Notes: a model not told the origin generated them from the sequence alone. A stretch of 64,000 nucleotides of DNA from Pogonophryne albipinna (GCA_028583405.1 JAPTMU010000437.1:59860-123859); one strand, 5' to 3'; shown: positions 41,546 through 55,500, counted from the first letter of the stretch. Numbers and translations: made by a program.

Positions 41546-43448
41546 GCCCCACCTGTTCAAAGTGGAGAATAGAAAAAGAAGTTTGAGAACCACTGCTCTA
41601 ATGTGATTATTTTCTGAAATATTTGCTTAAAAATCTAGCTAAATCACATTCGTGCAACATCAACTCTGTAGCTTAAGAACTGCAATAAAGCGTTTCTGTT
41701 CATTGATTTACAACACAATGGCCAGGAGTAACATACTCATAGATATACAAATGATACATAGACTGTCCCTTTATACAGAGTATAGAAAATCCCTGGATAT
41801 AAATATTATCAAAACCTAACATATAAGCCATTTAAAAAACAGACAGAGGTAAAGGCCTGTTGTCTTCGCAGGTGTTGGTCTAGGAATTTGTGTGTGCACA
41901 TATTTATCCAACACTTAGATTTGGTTGGGTTATAATAATACTTGAGTTAGACATAAGAGATACATTTGGGCTTGTATCAGGTTAAAGGTGGGGTAGGTAA
42001 TTTTGGAGAAACCAGCTCGAGTGCGCTAGAGTTTGAAAATACACAGCCGGAAAAAATCTGCCACTTCCTTACAGAGCCCCTCCTCCAACACACACGAACA
42101 TGACCAATGAGGGCACGAGATAAGGTTGTGCACAGATGGAAGGCTGACAGGCAGGTAGATGAGGAATTAAGGGATCTAATGAAACAAAGAGATGATGCAA
42201 AAAATGTAGCTCTCTCATGAAGTTATGAGTCAGATGGGCAAATTTATAGAAGGTTAAGGAATTATGTTACAGCATTAAATAAAAAGAAAAAACAGTTGTA
42301 TTATGGAAATAAAATTAAAGAGATAAAGGATGACAAGAAAAAACTGTGGAGTTTAGTGAATGGCATGATGGGCCGTAATAATAATAATAATTTAAATTTA
42401 TATAGCGCCTTTCACGAAACCCAAGGACGCTTTACCGTAACCCGAAATCCACCTCAACATATCTTGAGGTGGATGGGACATTTTTGACAAAACCAGTACA
42501 AATTGCTAATCATCTGAATGATTATTTTCTTGATAAAGTAAAACATTTGAGGAGAAATATGAATCAAACTATAAATAGTAACTCCACATTTCTAATAAAG
42601 GATTTAATTGAAAAATAAGAAGTGTACATTTAAAATAGAAAAAGTGACAATTACAGATGTTGAATGTCTACTAGGTAAATGTAATGATAAACCACCAGGA
42701 GTGGATAATTTAGTTGGTACATTTCTTAGATATGTTGCTAATTTTGTTGCAGAGCCTATCTGTCATATTATACATTTGAGTATTGATAAATGTATTTGCC
42801 CACAGGCATGGAAAATGGCAAAAATTATTCCACTTGCAAAAAATCCAGCTGGACCATTTTCTGGTACAAATAGCCGTCCAATAAGTTTATTACCAGCATT
42901 AGCAAAGATAATGGAGAGAATAATTTTCAATCAAATACAAAAATACTTTGAAGGTAACAAACTTAATACTGTGTATCAACATGCTTACAGACCTGGCCAT
43001 TCCACATGCACCGCTTTAACACAAATGACAGATGACTGGAAGGGCGAACTAGATAATAGGAAGTTAGTGGGTGCAGTACTACTCGATTTTAGTTCTGCTT
43101 TTGATGTCATTGACCATTCTTTGTTGTTACACAAGCTGGAACAATATGGTTTTCATTTTGAAACGCTGAAGTGGTTAGAAAGTTACCTGACAAATCGAAG
43201 TCAAACTGTTTTTTTTTTAATGGAAGTCTCTCAAAGATGAAAACAGTCACTTGTGGAGTACCTCAGGGTAGTTGTTTGGGACCACTTTTATTTTCTATTT
43301 TTACAAATGACCTACCATTAGTGTTAGAAAAAGCTAAAATTGTAATGTATGCAGATGACTCAACAATATATTATGCAGCATCAACTACAAGAGAGTTGAC
43401 AAATGTAATGAATAAAGATCTACTACTGATATCAGAGTGGGTCATAAA

Positions 43449-44480
43449 CAGTGTTGTGCTAGTTACTGAAAACCAGTAACTAGTTACCATTACTAGTTAC
43501 TTCATTTCAAAAGTAACTCAGTTACTTTACTGATTACTTACACCAAAAAGTAATGCGTTACTGTAAAAAGTAACTTTTTAGTTAAAAAAGGGCTGCCATT
43601 AATGCCCTTATAGCCTTCATTTCAGTACGGTTATTGCATTGGAGAATAATACAATCTGTTGATCAACTTGACATGCATTATATGCAATCTGGATTGCATC
43701 GATATTAGCTGGCTTTCCATTTTTGTATATTCTTTCTCCAGGTAGTTGGAAAAAGTTTTCCGTCCCATATGCCGTGTGCCGCCCGGACATGGTATCATGC
43801 TAACTAGCTCCCTGAAAGCGGGTGACTCCACTGTAGCAATAGCCTGCATGTGTTCTACAACATACCGTGCAATGGCTTTATCGACTTTTCCCTGGCTAGC
43901 AGTCCCTTGGTTAAAATCCAGCCGCTGTTGCTTACGTAGGTGGAGGTGGAGTGGCGTCGGCTGAGTCTGGGTCTGTGCCGGTCTTAGTTACTAGCTTCGT
44001 CCCAGTATGTTGTTTTTGCAGATGTTTTATGAGATTTGAATTACTGGTTTGGGCAGTAGATAGGCTCTTTGACCCGCCAGGACACAACTTACATTTAACA
44101 GAAACTTTCTTTTCTTTGTGCTCGACAAAAGTGAAATAGTGAGAATATCTCCAGGTGGAGAAACTAGACTTGAGCTGCGCCGCCGCCATGATAGTCTTGT
44201 TAGTAAACAACACAAACACGCCCACAGCGCGTCTCCGCATGTGACACAGGAAGTATCTAAGTACATTTACTCAAGTACTGTACTTAAGTACAGTTCTCAT
44301 CTCTGTTCGCCTGGCTGTTGACTATATAAAAAAACTAACGCAGTAACGGAGTAACGTACCATGTAGTAACGGTAACTGAGTTACTGAATTTAAAAAGTAA
44401 TGCGTTAGAGTACTAGTTACTGCCAAAGATAACGGCGTTACAGTAACGCGTTACTTTGTAACGCGTTAGTCCCAACACTG
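43449..44480. mobile_element. hAT element inserted in the LINE reverse-transcriptase region
   Basis: Perfect 8-bp target duplication GTCATAAA (43441-43448 and 44481-44488). Ends CAGTGTTGTGCTAGTTACTG and GTTAGTCCCAACACTG are inverted. Subterminal GTTACT/AGTAAC repeats are dense. Transposase remnants lie on the minus strand at 43932-44240 and about 43720-43849. Confidence 0.93.
43932..44240 (-). pseudogene. hAT transposase remnant: BED zinc finger
   Basis: Contains WRYSHYFTFVEHKEKKVSVK, then CKLCPGG and NLIKHLQKQHTGT. This is the C-x2-C...H-x4-H BED finger that starts many hAT transposases. A second minus-strand fragment at about 43720-43849 (SPAFRELVSM...GRKTFSNYLEKEYTK) comes from the following part of the protein. 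The catalytic core is missing. Confidence 0.8.
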
Positions 44481-45712
44481 GTCATAAATAATAAGTTGGT
44501 ACTTAATGCGGGAAAAACAAAATCGTTATTAATAGGATCAAATCATCAGTTAAAAGGTGAACCAAAATTGCAACTACATTTAAACCATATTGAAATTGAA
44601 CAGGTCAAGGAGACAAAATTGCTAGGTATAACCCTGGATCATAAATTATCTTGGTCTAAACAAATTGATAATGTTGTATGTAAAATGGGAAGGGGTGTGT
44701 CACTTGTAAAAAGAATTGTAAAATATTTGCCTATGGATGTCAGTAGACAAGTTTTGGATGCTTTGGTTCTGTCGCAGCTTGATTATTGTTTGGTTATATG
44801 GTCTAGTGCTGCTGAAAAAGATTTAAACAAACTACAAGTAGCACAAAATAAGGCAGCACGATGTGCACTGCAGTGCTCCTACAGAACCAGAGTCACTGAA
44901 ATGCTGGAGACACTGAAATGGTTAACTGTCAGACAGAGGTCAACTTATATTTTATTACATTTTGTCAGAAATATTACAGTAACTCACTCACCAGATATAT
45001 TATCACAAAGGTTTATAGCGCAATATGCACAACATAACTATCAAACACGACATACAATAGAAGGAAGGTTTGTATTACCCAAATCTAAATCAAATATGGG
45101 ACAGAAAACAGTCATGTACAGAGCCATGATCAGCTGGAACACTTTACCGGTCCATATCATTCAGGAAAATTCTCAAGTACATTTCAAAAGGTTGCTAAAA
45201 AATTATTTAAGTATTACAAAGTAAATTTGAACTGTGCCTGTGGCTATGTATGCATATATTATTATGTACACTTATTTGTATTTACTTTTGTTTGGCCTTA
45301 GGATGGCGATAATTGGATGACCATTTTAGTTTTCACTTCATTTCACTGTAAATTGCATGAAATTATGAGCCGTTTTGTTTTGTTTTAATTTTGTTGTATG
45401 TATGTTTATGTATGTTTTGAGTGTGTGAGGACCCCAGGAAGAATAGCCAATGCTCATGCTAGTGCTAATGGGGATCCTAATAAAGACAAGATAAAGACAA
45501 GGTAGGCCATCCAGTTATTTTAGCCGGGCCGGCTAAAATGATTGGTCGTGCTTTTGACAGTACTACGGCTTCCACAGATTACATTTTTTTATGGATTTTT
45601 TGTCAAAGCACTTAAGATATGCATTGCTATCGGGATGTTAAGAGCATTCCATGGAATATAACAAAAAGTGTATCTCGAGCCGGTTTCTCAAACTTACCTA
45701 CCCCATCTTTAA

Positions 45713-48130
45713 GTTAACATATGGTTCTGCTTAGCACATGGCTCCTGAAAACCACCACTGGCTCAGGAACCACTACATGTTTCCCTGAGGGGAACTCTAA
45801 CAATAAACCACACACCTAGTCATACACATGCACACAATGTTGTCATATATGAGCAAAATATTCCATGTTCCTACCATGAGTATAAGTAGAGCTGTGTTAC
45901 TTAAACAGGACCCTTTAAGTGCTTTAAGTCATTTTTATTTTAAACATTTCTTCCAAAATGGATTTCCACATTTTGTAAATGATCTCTGACTCGATACAAC
46001 ATAGACTAAGCCACTATATTAAAGATCAGTGTTTGTAAGTAGGTTTCTTGTTGCTCCTTTATTTATTCACTGGAGGTTTTTAGGGGAATACACACAGTAA
46101 AGGAATTCAAGAACTAGTTGACTCCACCTCATGTTGCCATTACATCACATGCAGAGCGCCAAGCAACCGGACAGAAAACACTGAATGGAAAAAGTGCTTC
46201 AGAGTATGTGCAGTAACAGAAAGAAACAGAGTGGACCAAGTATTGGTCATGAGAGGCAGTTTGAGAGGGCTGAAATGTGGGTGTAACTCTTCTATAGGAA
46301 AGTGACACACCAGTTGTTGTGGGTCGTAAGGTGGCTTATATTTGATAAGAAACCTTATTATTATACATCATCATGACCACCAAATACAAGTCCCCATCAT
46401 CATGGTTGTGAGTCAGTGGACACGTTTGGATACCTAGCTTAGCACAAACTATAACTCAACCTGTCATGTATGTTATTTTATGTTCTAGTTGTGGAAAGTG
46501 TTTTGTTATTTCGACCATCCACGTTAAATAAAAGTTAGGGTCTGCATATATACAAAAAGGGAAGCAAGACTTTTTTGATACGATCTGGAGACCATTTAAT
46601 CTGTTTCTGAAAAGGTATGGAGCTAGCTGATGATGAGGATAATTTAGTACTGACCATAGACTGTATATATAAAAAGGTTATAACTAGTGTAGACCTCATA
46701 ATGTGACTTTTTGAGTTCATCTACAAACCGTGAAATTGCCTTGAATTGAACTAATTTGGCTGGAAATGGTATTCAATTTTCAAATGCAAGTATGATATGT
46801 CTTTGTATGAGGAGTTTCTGTTTTTTTTAAATATATATATTTTTTTAATTATTTTGTACTCTTTTAATGTATGTTTGTCTGTGCATCTGTTTTTTCTAAC
46901 ACCTGTACCTCAGTGTAATTTCAGCTTTCGAGGTGCACTTCTGTATGTTTGGAAGTGTACACTGAGTACATGTGTTTTATTATATAAAATTAATAAAAAC
47001 ATTGTTCTAAAATTAATAATAAAAGTTAGGGTCTTCAAGTCTTTAGTTAATGTATGACAATTAATTATGATGGGAGACAGGGTCACAAAATGTGTACTTG
47101 TTTGGGGGGGGGGGGTTTCGTGTCGTCTTTCTCATTACTTTATTAGGCACACAGATGTATCGATTAATCAAGAAGATAATTGGCAGATCATTAAATAACG
47201 TTAAGTTTGTTTTTAAAGTAAAAGGTTCAGTCCCCTATCCAACCAAACAACATTCAGACAGTCTGGAGTTCAGTTATATCAGCGGTGTTGTTGGGCCAGG
47301 TCCATCCCTGGTAATGGCTTCATTCTCGTGTAGGCCTATATTGTATGGTCTTGGTAGGTAGGTAGGTACCATGCATGGTGGCTCATTTAGACACTTATTT
47401 TTAATAGAACCACATCAGTAATGTTATTGGTTGCATCACCGATTTCCCTGGTCGGAGGAATCAAAATTGCTGCCCCATATAAAAGTCTATTTTGGGATGG
47501 AAACTGCACTGAGCACTGCGGTAAAACAACCAACCAAACTTAGTTGACAAAAAGTATTCGAGATGTTTGCTGACAGAAAATGTGCAACATCACAGTTCCC
47601 CATTTCAGATTAAGAGCAACGTTTTAAGATAGCTGTGGGAAACATCAGTTTAACGAAGGCCTTACTAAGCCTTCACTTTGGTATTAACTGACTACACCCC
47701 CTGCCTGCTCCCCCACCCTGGAGGACCAAACCTCAGCTTACAAAAAGCCCTTTCAGATGGGGGAGGTTTCCACAAGCACACGCGAAGCTACACTCAAACG
47801 AGCAACAACATTTAATATAGAATATATTTCGGCGATATTTAACCGCTGTGTAAACATGACATGTTTTAAAATGAGCTCCACTTACCAAGAAACAGATGCC
47901 AACGAAAGACACAGCCTGCCTGTTGATTCCCGAGGAGAACGAGCGACCGGTGACGGTCACGCCTTTTGTTTACAAGGAGACCCCAAAGTGCTGAAATAAT
48001 TATGTTAAAGGTTTAATATAAAGTTGTCCAGCGGCCTGTCCGTCTGTTCCAGGGTCTGAGCTGCTGTAAGTTAAGAAACATTTCCTGGAAGAGAGGAGCA
48101 GCAGGGTGGAGTTCACAAGAATCCGTCACA
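45713..48130. other. Intergenic spacer, no gene seen
   Basis: AT-rich. A G run is at 47104-47115 and a GTAG tandem at about 47355. A GC-richer stretch at about 47650-48130 has GGAGGAGC-like motifs, but I could not support an exon. Confidence 0.4.
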
Positions 48131-48134
48131 CTGG

Positions 48135-48137
<3 letters not shown>

Positions 48138-48194
<57 letters not shown>

Positions 48195-48200
48195 GTGGGT
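48138..48200. repeat. (GT)n microsatellite
   Basis: About 27 GT units with minor interruptions at the right end. Confidence 0.95.
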
Positions 48201-48289
48201 GTGTGCAACAAGGTTTGCTGGTTCGAGCTGAGTCATTTTAAGCAGGCTCTTCTCATGTTATTAAAATAACGGAGCTACTACAGACTGAC

Positions 48290-48570
48290 CAGAGAAAAGT
48301 ACTGCATTCAAAATGTTACTCAAGCAAAATTACAAAAGTATTAGCATCAAAATATACTTAAAGTACCAGAAATAGAAAGTAGACCAATCTGTCATTATGC
48401 AGATTGGTCCATTTCAGAATAATAATATATCATATACTGATTATAATTATTGATACATTAAAGTGTTATCAAAGTTGGTAAAGGTGCAGCTAGTTTTAAT
48501 GACTTTGTACTGCAGGGTAGCTGGATTTATTCCAGGTGTAACTTAAGTCTGATTTAAGTGTTGATTATAT
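48290..48570. repeat. Dispersed AT-rich repeat
   Basis: Contains AAAAGTATTAGCATCAAAATATAC-type sequence shared with 19.63 kb, and the internal near-palindrome AGACCAATCTG..CAGATTGGTC. Confidence 0.6.
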
Positions 48571-48897
48571 TTCATATGGGTAGAAGTATAGAGTAGAAAA
48601 ACATGGAAATACTCAAGAGCAACTAAAAATTATAAATATAAAGTATTTAGTAATATCAATTCTATATTCAAAACTAGTTGTTATCAGGTTGCATGCACAA
48701 GCTTCTTCATTAAAATAGGCTATATGTCAATATTAAATGATCAACTATCATTACCTTTTTTAACATTTACTTTTATGTCCACATACATTTAAAGTGTAAA
48801 TAAAAAAACCAGGATCTTGCAAATGATTAGAAGGGCTAGATAAAGGAAAGGTTTTATATTGTATTATACATATACATTTTATATTGCTTTTCCTTAA

Positions 48898-49210
48898 AGG
48901 GGCCAATTTTCAGGTATCATATTTGTATGTAGTGTCTCTACTGTGACATGTCTCCATGCTTTAATGTTCAAAAAGGTCTTTATTTTTCTCATTCGTGCTG
49001 CAGCTCCTCTTTTCACCCTCCGTCTGAAACCAGAGCCCAGTCTGCTCTGATTGGTTAGCTGGCCGGCTCTGTGGTGATTGGTTAACTGCTTAAAGATGTC
49101 CCGCCCCTTAGCCTATCATTACAATGTGTAGGAGCGTTATGTAGTGATGCAATTATGTCACGGAAGTAAACAAAGGAGTCCAATGAAGATGTTCCTTAAA
49201 ATGGGGATGG
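48898..49210. mobile_element. TTAA-target MITE family, copy 5
   Basis: TTAA (48894-48897) precedes AGGGGCCAATTTTCAGG. The core CTGAAACCAGAGCCCAGTCT and two ATTGGT motifs are present. Confidence 0.82.
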
Positions 49211-49519
49211 AGGGTTTGTTCAACTGGTTATTTGTTGTGATCTGTAGTACTGTGACACAACAAAACTTTCCAAATGTCTTATTGTTTATTTTTTCCAGAA
49301 TACATGGGAATCATCCAACATTTCCAAAAATACATTTGATATGGCATGATCAAAACACATCCCCTTCTTGAGATAACTTCAAAAACACTGACATTCAAAT
49401 TCATCCAACCAGCTGTACAGCGAGAATAAAAACACACAGCCACAGTCAGACACACAGTTAACCAGTCAGGCCTATGAAAAGTTGGAATATTTCCAGCGTT
49501 GCACATTGTCCCGGTCAGC

Positions 49520-52500
49520 TCACACACACTTGAGGACGAGCTTCTTGGTGAGGGTGTACTTGGGCTCTGGCATCTGTTTGTAGGTCAAATATTCTCCTTT
49601 GCTGACCTCCCTGTTCACACGTGTCAGCACAGTGAGTATATCGTCATTATCCTTGCTGCACAGAAAAAAGAGGAAACATGTCACAAATGATAAATGTTGC
49701 TGAAATTGTGGCTATATTCTTATTCAAAAACATCGAATATGGTCCCAGATTTGAGAAAAGAGAAATATTCTATGTTATTTTGTGGAAATAACACATTTCT
49801 CTGTCGCATTTTGCTTTTATCGATACACCTAGTTTTCCAATAAGCTGATTGTGGAGATAGATTTGTCTCAATATTAGTTGTGTGAACAGACCAGTAAACA
49901 CCCAATTCTTAGTCACTATGACACATTTACATAAAAAAACAATCAACATGCTTTACTTGCTGCTTGTTGTTTAAAAACAAAAAGCAGCAGTAAGCATGTT
50001 CCTACTTTTAAATGTGCAAGCCATCACATACAATTCAACAATTTCAGTGACACACCTAGAATTTCTCTTTTGTGTTAAAAATGCAAATCCACAGACCAAG
50101 AATTGAGATCCACAAATGGGGCGAAGCCTGCGAGCTAGTTCAGGCAGTCAACTCGAGCACCAATGATACATTAACACGTGACGCGCCTCGTCCCTCTTAC
50201 AACCAACCAAACACATTCTCCTGCCGCTCTATTTAAGCTGCCAGGTCTTCCTGCCTCTGCCTCGCTATGCTGCTGCCACTGCTGTGTTCACTTGCTATTG
50301 CTGCTTTCATGTTCCTACTGCTCGCCTGCCCCCCCACCACCCCAGCTTCCATCCCAGTGATGAGACCCTCAAACTATATGCTGCTTCTAATAAACATATT
50401 AAGAAACACGTGAGTTGTCTGACTGAAATTAGGTTTTTGTTCTACAAATAAAAACTGGATTTACACATTTTTATTGTAAATGCTAGAAAAATGATCACAT
50501 ATACTCTTCAATTTACCCGTGAATACATTTAATGTTTAGAAATATTTTTTTATCTGTGAAATGTGTTTGTGTATTTGCAGATCTGATTTATATGAGCAAA
50601 ATATTTCTGGGAGTTTACATTTTAAAAATAGTTTTGCATTGTGGAAGGGGTTTTACATTTACAGATTACACATTACCACAATGATTGTTGATCTGTACAC
50701 ACAATATTGAGACAAATCCATCTGCGTAGCTGAGCCAAGGTTTTTTGCAATATTTACATTTTCTAAAATGTTTGGCATTTCCACTCTGTTTTTTTTTATT
50801 TGAAAACGCACCGACTGAGTGCTTGTCCTTCATGAAAGAGTTTAAGCTGGAGTCCAGCCTGGTTTTAAAGACTTTCAAACTCTGCATGGAGACATCTCTC
50901 ACCTGCTACTAGCAGACTTTTTCAGCTGCTTGCACAGCTCCTGGATGTAGATGGAGCCCGTGGTAGTGTTTCGAAACGACTTGCACTCCGGCACGGTGGC
51001 CATGCCCAGCAGGAAGTCAGCCCCCCAAGGCACCGTCTCTCCACGCAGGGGACCAGCGTCTTCCTCCAGGTGGCTCTCTCTCTCCTCCTCCTCCTCCTGT
51101 TTTGCCTTTGGGGGACAGGGCATGGATCCTCTCTGGTAGCCGCTCCCCTGACACGCTTGAATGAACAACAGTTTGGGCTTCCCGGCCAAGGTGGGAGCTG
51201 CCCTACTGGAGAAGGGCTGGGACAGCTCTCGCAGGAACACCGGCTTCCCGTCAGTCCCAAACACGCATTCTTTTTCTCCATGGGAAAGCACGCATATCAC
51301 CTGAGATTAGAAGCAGACATGTTTTCAGAACATGAGTCTCTTTCTTGATTTAACTTGGATTTAGATATGATTCCCTATGACATGTTTTAAAGGACTAGTT
51401 CAACATTTTGTAAAATACACTCTTTGCTTTTATGCTGAAAGTTAAATGAGAAGATTCATACCACTCTCACGTCCACATCGTAAGTTACATTTTTATAACG
51501 CATAAAATGCATTTTTTAAAACGGTTTTACGATTGTCGGCCAAAGTATGAAGAAAAGTTATTACGGACAATATGTTCAGGAATTTATTATTATTACATTG
51601 AATATTTTAGTTTGTGCAGACATGCATATGTTTGTATATGTATCTATGTATATATATTCAGGCCTCCTCTGTATAGGCCCTGTCCTGTGCATGTGTGATT
51701 ATTGTACTGTGTGTAATAACAACTGAGCGAACAACTGAATTTCCCCTTGGGGATAAATAAAGGGTCTTCTTAATACAATCTGAGTTCCACCACAAAATGA
51801 ATATTTATTCTTTTCTTTCCTACCTGTAGTTCTATTTATGAAACTCAATTGTCTTGCCTCTACAATATAATGGAAACTAGATTGCACTCGGCTTGTGGAG
51901 CTCAAAGAGCGAAAAAACATCAGCAATGTCTTTTTTAAGAAATCATGAACTGATAATAGTCCTCTAACCGTGTTGTGAGCATTTTCATCTAGGAACTTTA
52001 CTCTTTCTATCTAAGGTCAAGAGACTTTTCAAGAGATGCATGTCAATTTATAGCGAGCAGCTAGCTAGTTAGCTTGTGTTTGCTAAAAGACTGAATATGC
52101 TAGCCTGGTTCTGCACACATATTATATCTTGGTTGCTTAATCTGTGCAATAACCATACTTGCCAACGTTGAGACCTCAGAAATCGGGAGCATTTCAAAAC
52201 CACCGCGGGGGGGGGGGGGGGGTTTAGTGGATCGCCGGAGCTGTATTAGATTAACATCTACACATGCTTATTGTAGTTGTAAGTGCACTGTCTTGCAGCC
52301 TGTAGCACCATCCTTGATGGAGCAGGAAAGGAGTGAGCAGAGGGTATAGTTGTCGATTCTTGTTCTGTTTTCTGTGACTATCGGCTCACCCTCTCAGACT
52401 TTCAGTTGCGCGCGCTACTAAAGAGACGCACTACCACGGAAACCAAACAATGGTGTAGCTGTATTAAAGTCTGAGTGCAAACAGTCCTGAGTAAATCTGA

Positions 52501-55500
52501 TTTTGTCAGAAATCGGGAGAAATATGACCCCGGGAGGAAACCGGGAGAGGGCAATGAAATCGGGAGTCTCCCGCGAAAATTGGGAGGGTTGGCAAGTATG
52601 GCAATAACCAAAGTGTAAGAATTACAAGTTGTAGTTATAGGTGCCGGACTTATTCTTGCTTTTGGATGTAACTTTATCTTTTCCATAACGATATAAAATA
52701 AGTATTGATAATAACATTCCAACTGTAAAGCTATTCCTTTAAACAATATAAAATAAAGTACACATAGCAGTCACTGAATGTATGGTCTTAAGGTGTGTGG
52801 GGCTGCTCACCAAAGCATCCTCTTCCAAAAAATTCCTCATGCACAGTTTGTGTAGTTCCAGTTTCATATCACCTGCTGTCAAGTTGTCGTGCACCAGCAC
52901 AGTGAAGCCGAGAGCGGTGAACACTGTGCGCAGAGCCCCTGTGTCACATAAAAGAGACACATTCAATCATACGAGTGGATTGTTATTATTTTATACCATC
53001 ACATTTGTTAAGAGACCCTATTGTGCTAATTTTCAGGTTCATAATGGTATTTTGTGCCTCTAACATGTTTACATGCTTTCATGTTTTTTTGTTCTCATAC
53101 TGCCTGTGCTGCAGCACCTCTGTCTGAAACCAGAGCCCAGTCTGCTCTGATTGGTTAGCTGCTCGGCTCTGTTGTGATTGGTCAACAGCTTAGAGATGTC
53201 CTGCCTCTTAGCCACGTGTGTTGGAGCGCTGGCCAGTAGAAGCGCTAGTGTTATGTAGTGATGTCATTATGTTACTGAAGTAAACAATCGAGTTTCAGGC
53301 AGGGTGTGTGTGAACTTTTGGATTTTAGCCTTTGCAGCCATTTACATTCACAAAACCCTTTATAAAACACAACAGGAAAGGCAAAACCCGAAAAAGCATA
53401 AGAGGGCCTCTTGAACACTGAATTGAAAATCAGACCACATGTTTTTTTCAAATACAACGGTACATACCCACATCCACCTGCGTCCCATTTCGTTTTGACA
53501 TCCCTGTGAAGTCCTCATTATTGATGACCACACACAAACCACGTGGCACATGAGTCAGGGCGTAGTAATCTGTCTAAGGGACACAAGCAGATCCACATAG
53601 ACAAATTATAAACAATGTTGTTAAAAAGAACAAAGGAGGGAGGGGTATTTTGGTTTGGGGGAATGGTTACCTGATCGGGAAGAGAGGAGGAGGTTTTTGG
53701 TTCTGCATCGGTGCAAACACTCGCTTCTTCATCTGAAAAACAAAAACAGTGGACTCTTGTATTTGTACGATAACAATTACATTGAAAATCTGTAGAAGCA
53801 AAAAGTTGGAAGGCTAGTCTTTAGGGGTGATTATTAAATGGCTGTGAGTTTGTAATACAGTGAAAAATAACAGACTTACAGCTGGGCTGAGTCTCAGATA
53901 TCGACACATCGACAGGTTGTGTTGGCTGGGTGGTGGGTTGGACCCCCTGTTGGAAGAAAACAGAGTTCCAGTCCTCAGGAAACTGGCTCAATAAAGGAAT
54001 AACTGTATACAAACACAATTGAATACACACCTGGTTATCCATGCTGAGATGAGAAGATAATCTGCGAGGAAGCGGCTGGGTTACCCCTAAAGTGAGCACA
54101 ATCATATCATGAATATTATTATCTTGGAAGTAGTGGTATCAATTGAATTAAAAATGCGTTAACGAATTTCAAATACTAGTATTTACTGACTGGTAATAGA
54201 CATCAGAGGTTCCACTTTATAACATGATTTCTAAATTATTGGCATAAAGTTGAAAAAATGTCAAATTGACAAAGTACATTTTTCTTACGAGTTAAGGTTT
54301 CCAGATTAATCGCAAGCGTTGTCGTTGACACCCCTGGTTGGAAGGCGAGAGGTCCACTTCTGACTACACTGCCAACACTTTATCTTTTAAAACGGCAGTA
54401 AAAGTCTTCTACCTCAGTTTGCTGTACGCCAAAACCTGTATTGCATTGTTTTGGAAAAAGGCTCAAAGCCCAAGCATCACTCATTGGTTGGGACAGATGC
54501 TGTCAGGCCTCTCATTGGAGAAGATATCCTATGTATTAAGTTCTAGACGACAAATGTTTGAGAATTGATGGAGGCCTTTCATTGATTATGCAAAGGATCT
54601 AAATGTATCTGATGTTCAAGAGGATGAATAGATGCCGTGCTGGTGCAGTTGACGAGACGGTGTAGTAGTGTGTCTTTTTTTTAATGGATACTTCTTTCGA
54701 ATAATTATCTTGTATTATATAGACCAGGGGTGCCCAACCTTTTTTGAACCGAGAGCTACTTTTAAAGTTGCCAGTCTGCCGAGATCTACCAGTCCAAATA
54801 GAGGCGTAGCCATTACGGACAGCCTACCAGGTAAATACACAGTTCTACTTGTATAAAAACTGACCTTTGTACGATTAATACTTCATAAAATACTGCAGAT
54901 CCTTTATCTTACCTCTTTCTAATCTACACACATACATACATACAGGTATTTAACTGAAGTTACACAACAGTGTTGTTGATACAGAGTTGGAGTTCATTCA
55001 CACGTCACTACAGTGGGTAATGTTTTCAAGAAACATTGAACAGTGCTCCCACATATGACACAGGAAAAAAGAAAAGACTCTGAACCCTTTCTTTGCCATT
55101 AAAATTAGGCTTACTAATAAGACAACTCAGATCTGAAGCTACACAGGAATCTGCTGCCAAAGTGCAATAAAAAAGACTAAATTAATAGAATCAAACCCTT
55201 TTTTTGTTGCATTTTAGTAGATTATAAAAAGAAATGCCTTTAAAATAGGATGCAAGCAACACTAGTTTCTTAACCTGAATTGATAATAGACTATAATCAA
55301 TTTAAGTTTGCATTCTTATACCATTTTGTACAATAATTATAATGAAAAAGTTCAAACAAACTCAAACTAACAGCTGATTAATAACGGTATCTAACTTGAG
55401 TTTTTATCATATCAAAAACCTGTTGAAATGCTTCTGTTATTTTTACTGTCCCCAAAAAGCGGTGGCAGCCTCCAGGAATGCTTCTTTCACAACTTCGCCG

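Larger units (their letters stand above)
42130..45505 (+). mobile_element. 5'-truncated non-LTR retrotransposon (LINE) with reverse transcriptase
   Basis: The reading frame contains the standard RT landmarks in order: KMAKIIPLAK, SRPISLLPALAKIMERII, LLDFSSAFDVIDH, CGVPQGSCLGPLLF and YADDS (the catalytic YxDD). A C-terminal LPVHIIQ region ends in a stop at 45222-45224. The 3' end reads AATGGGGATCCTAATAAAGA followed by a duplicated ATAAAGACAAG. The endonuclease is absent. The frame is broken by a T9 run near 43210 and by an early stop near 42218. A short repeat interrupts it at about 42380-42480, and a 1-kb hAT element at 43449-44480. This is a dead copy of the Jockey/CR1/L2-like group (inference from motifs). 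Confidence 0.88.
41986..45708. mobile_element. TTAA-flanked inverted-repeat element carrying a LINE
   Basis: TTAA precedes AGGTGGGGTAGGTAATTTTG at the left (41982-41985), and the mirrored TTACCTACCCCATCT precedes TTAA at the right (45709-45712). The inverted repeats are about 40 bp, with GAAACC and CTCGAG motifs. TTAA targets are typical of piggyBac-like elements. The original element was probably a few hundred bases; most of the present length is the inserted LINE and hAT. Confidence 0.82.

Noticed and set aside
41154..41552. Repeat array with regular spacing, considered as a CRISPR-like or coding repeat protein
   Set aside because: The units are contiguous without spacers, the genome is vertebrate, and frames exist only because the unit is a multiple of three.
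42608..45224. Reverse-transcriptase frames as a candidate defence or retron-like system
   Set aside because: Motif order, the YADDS site, the truncated 5' end and the tailed 3' end are those of an ordinary non-LTR retrotransposon copy.
47733..47960. Cysteine-rich minus-strand frame considered as a small secreted peptide
   Set aside because: No signal peptide in a sensible position, no splice or poly(A) context, and no similarity I recognise.
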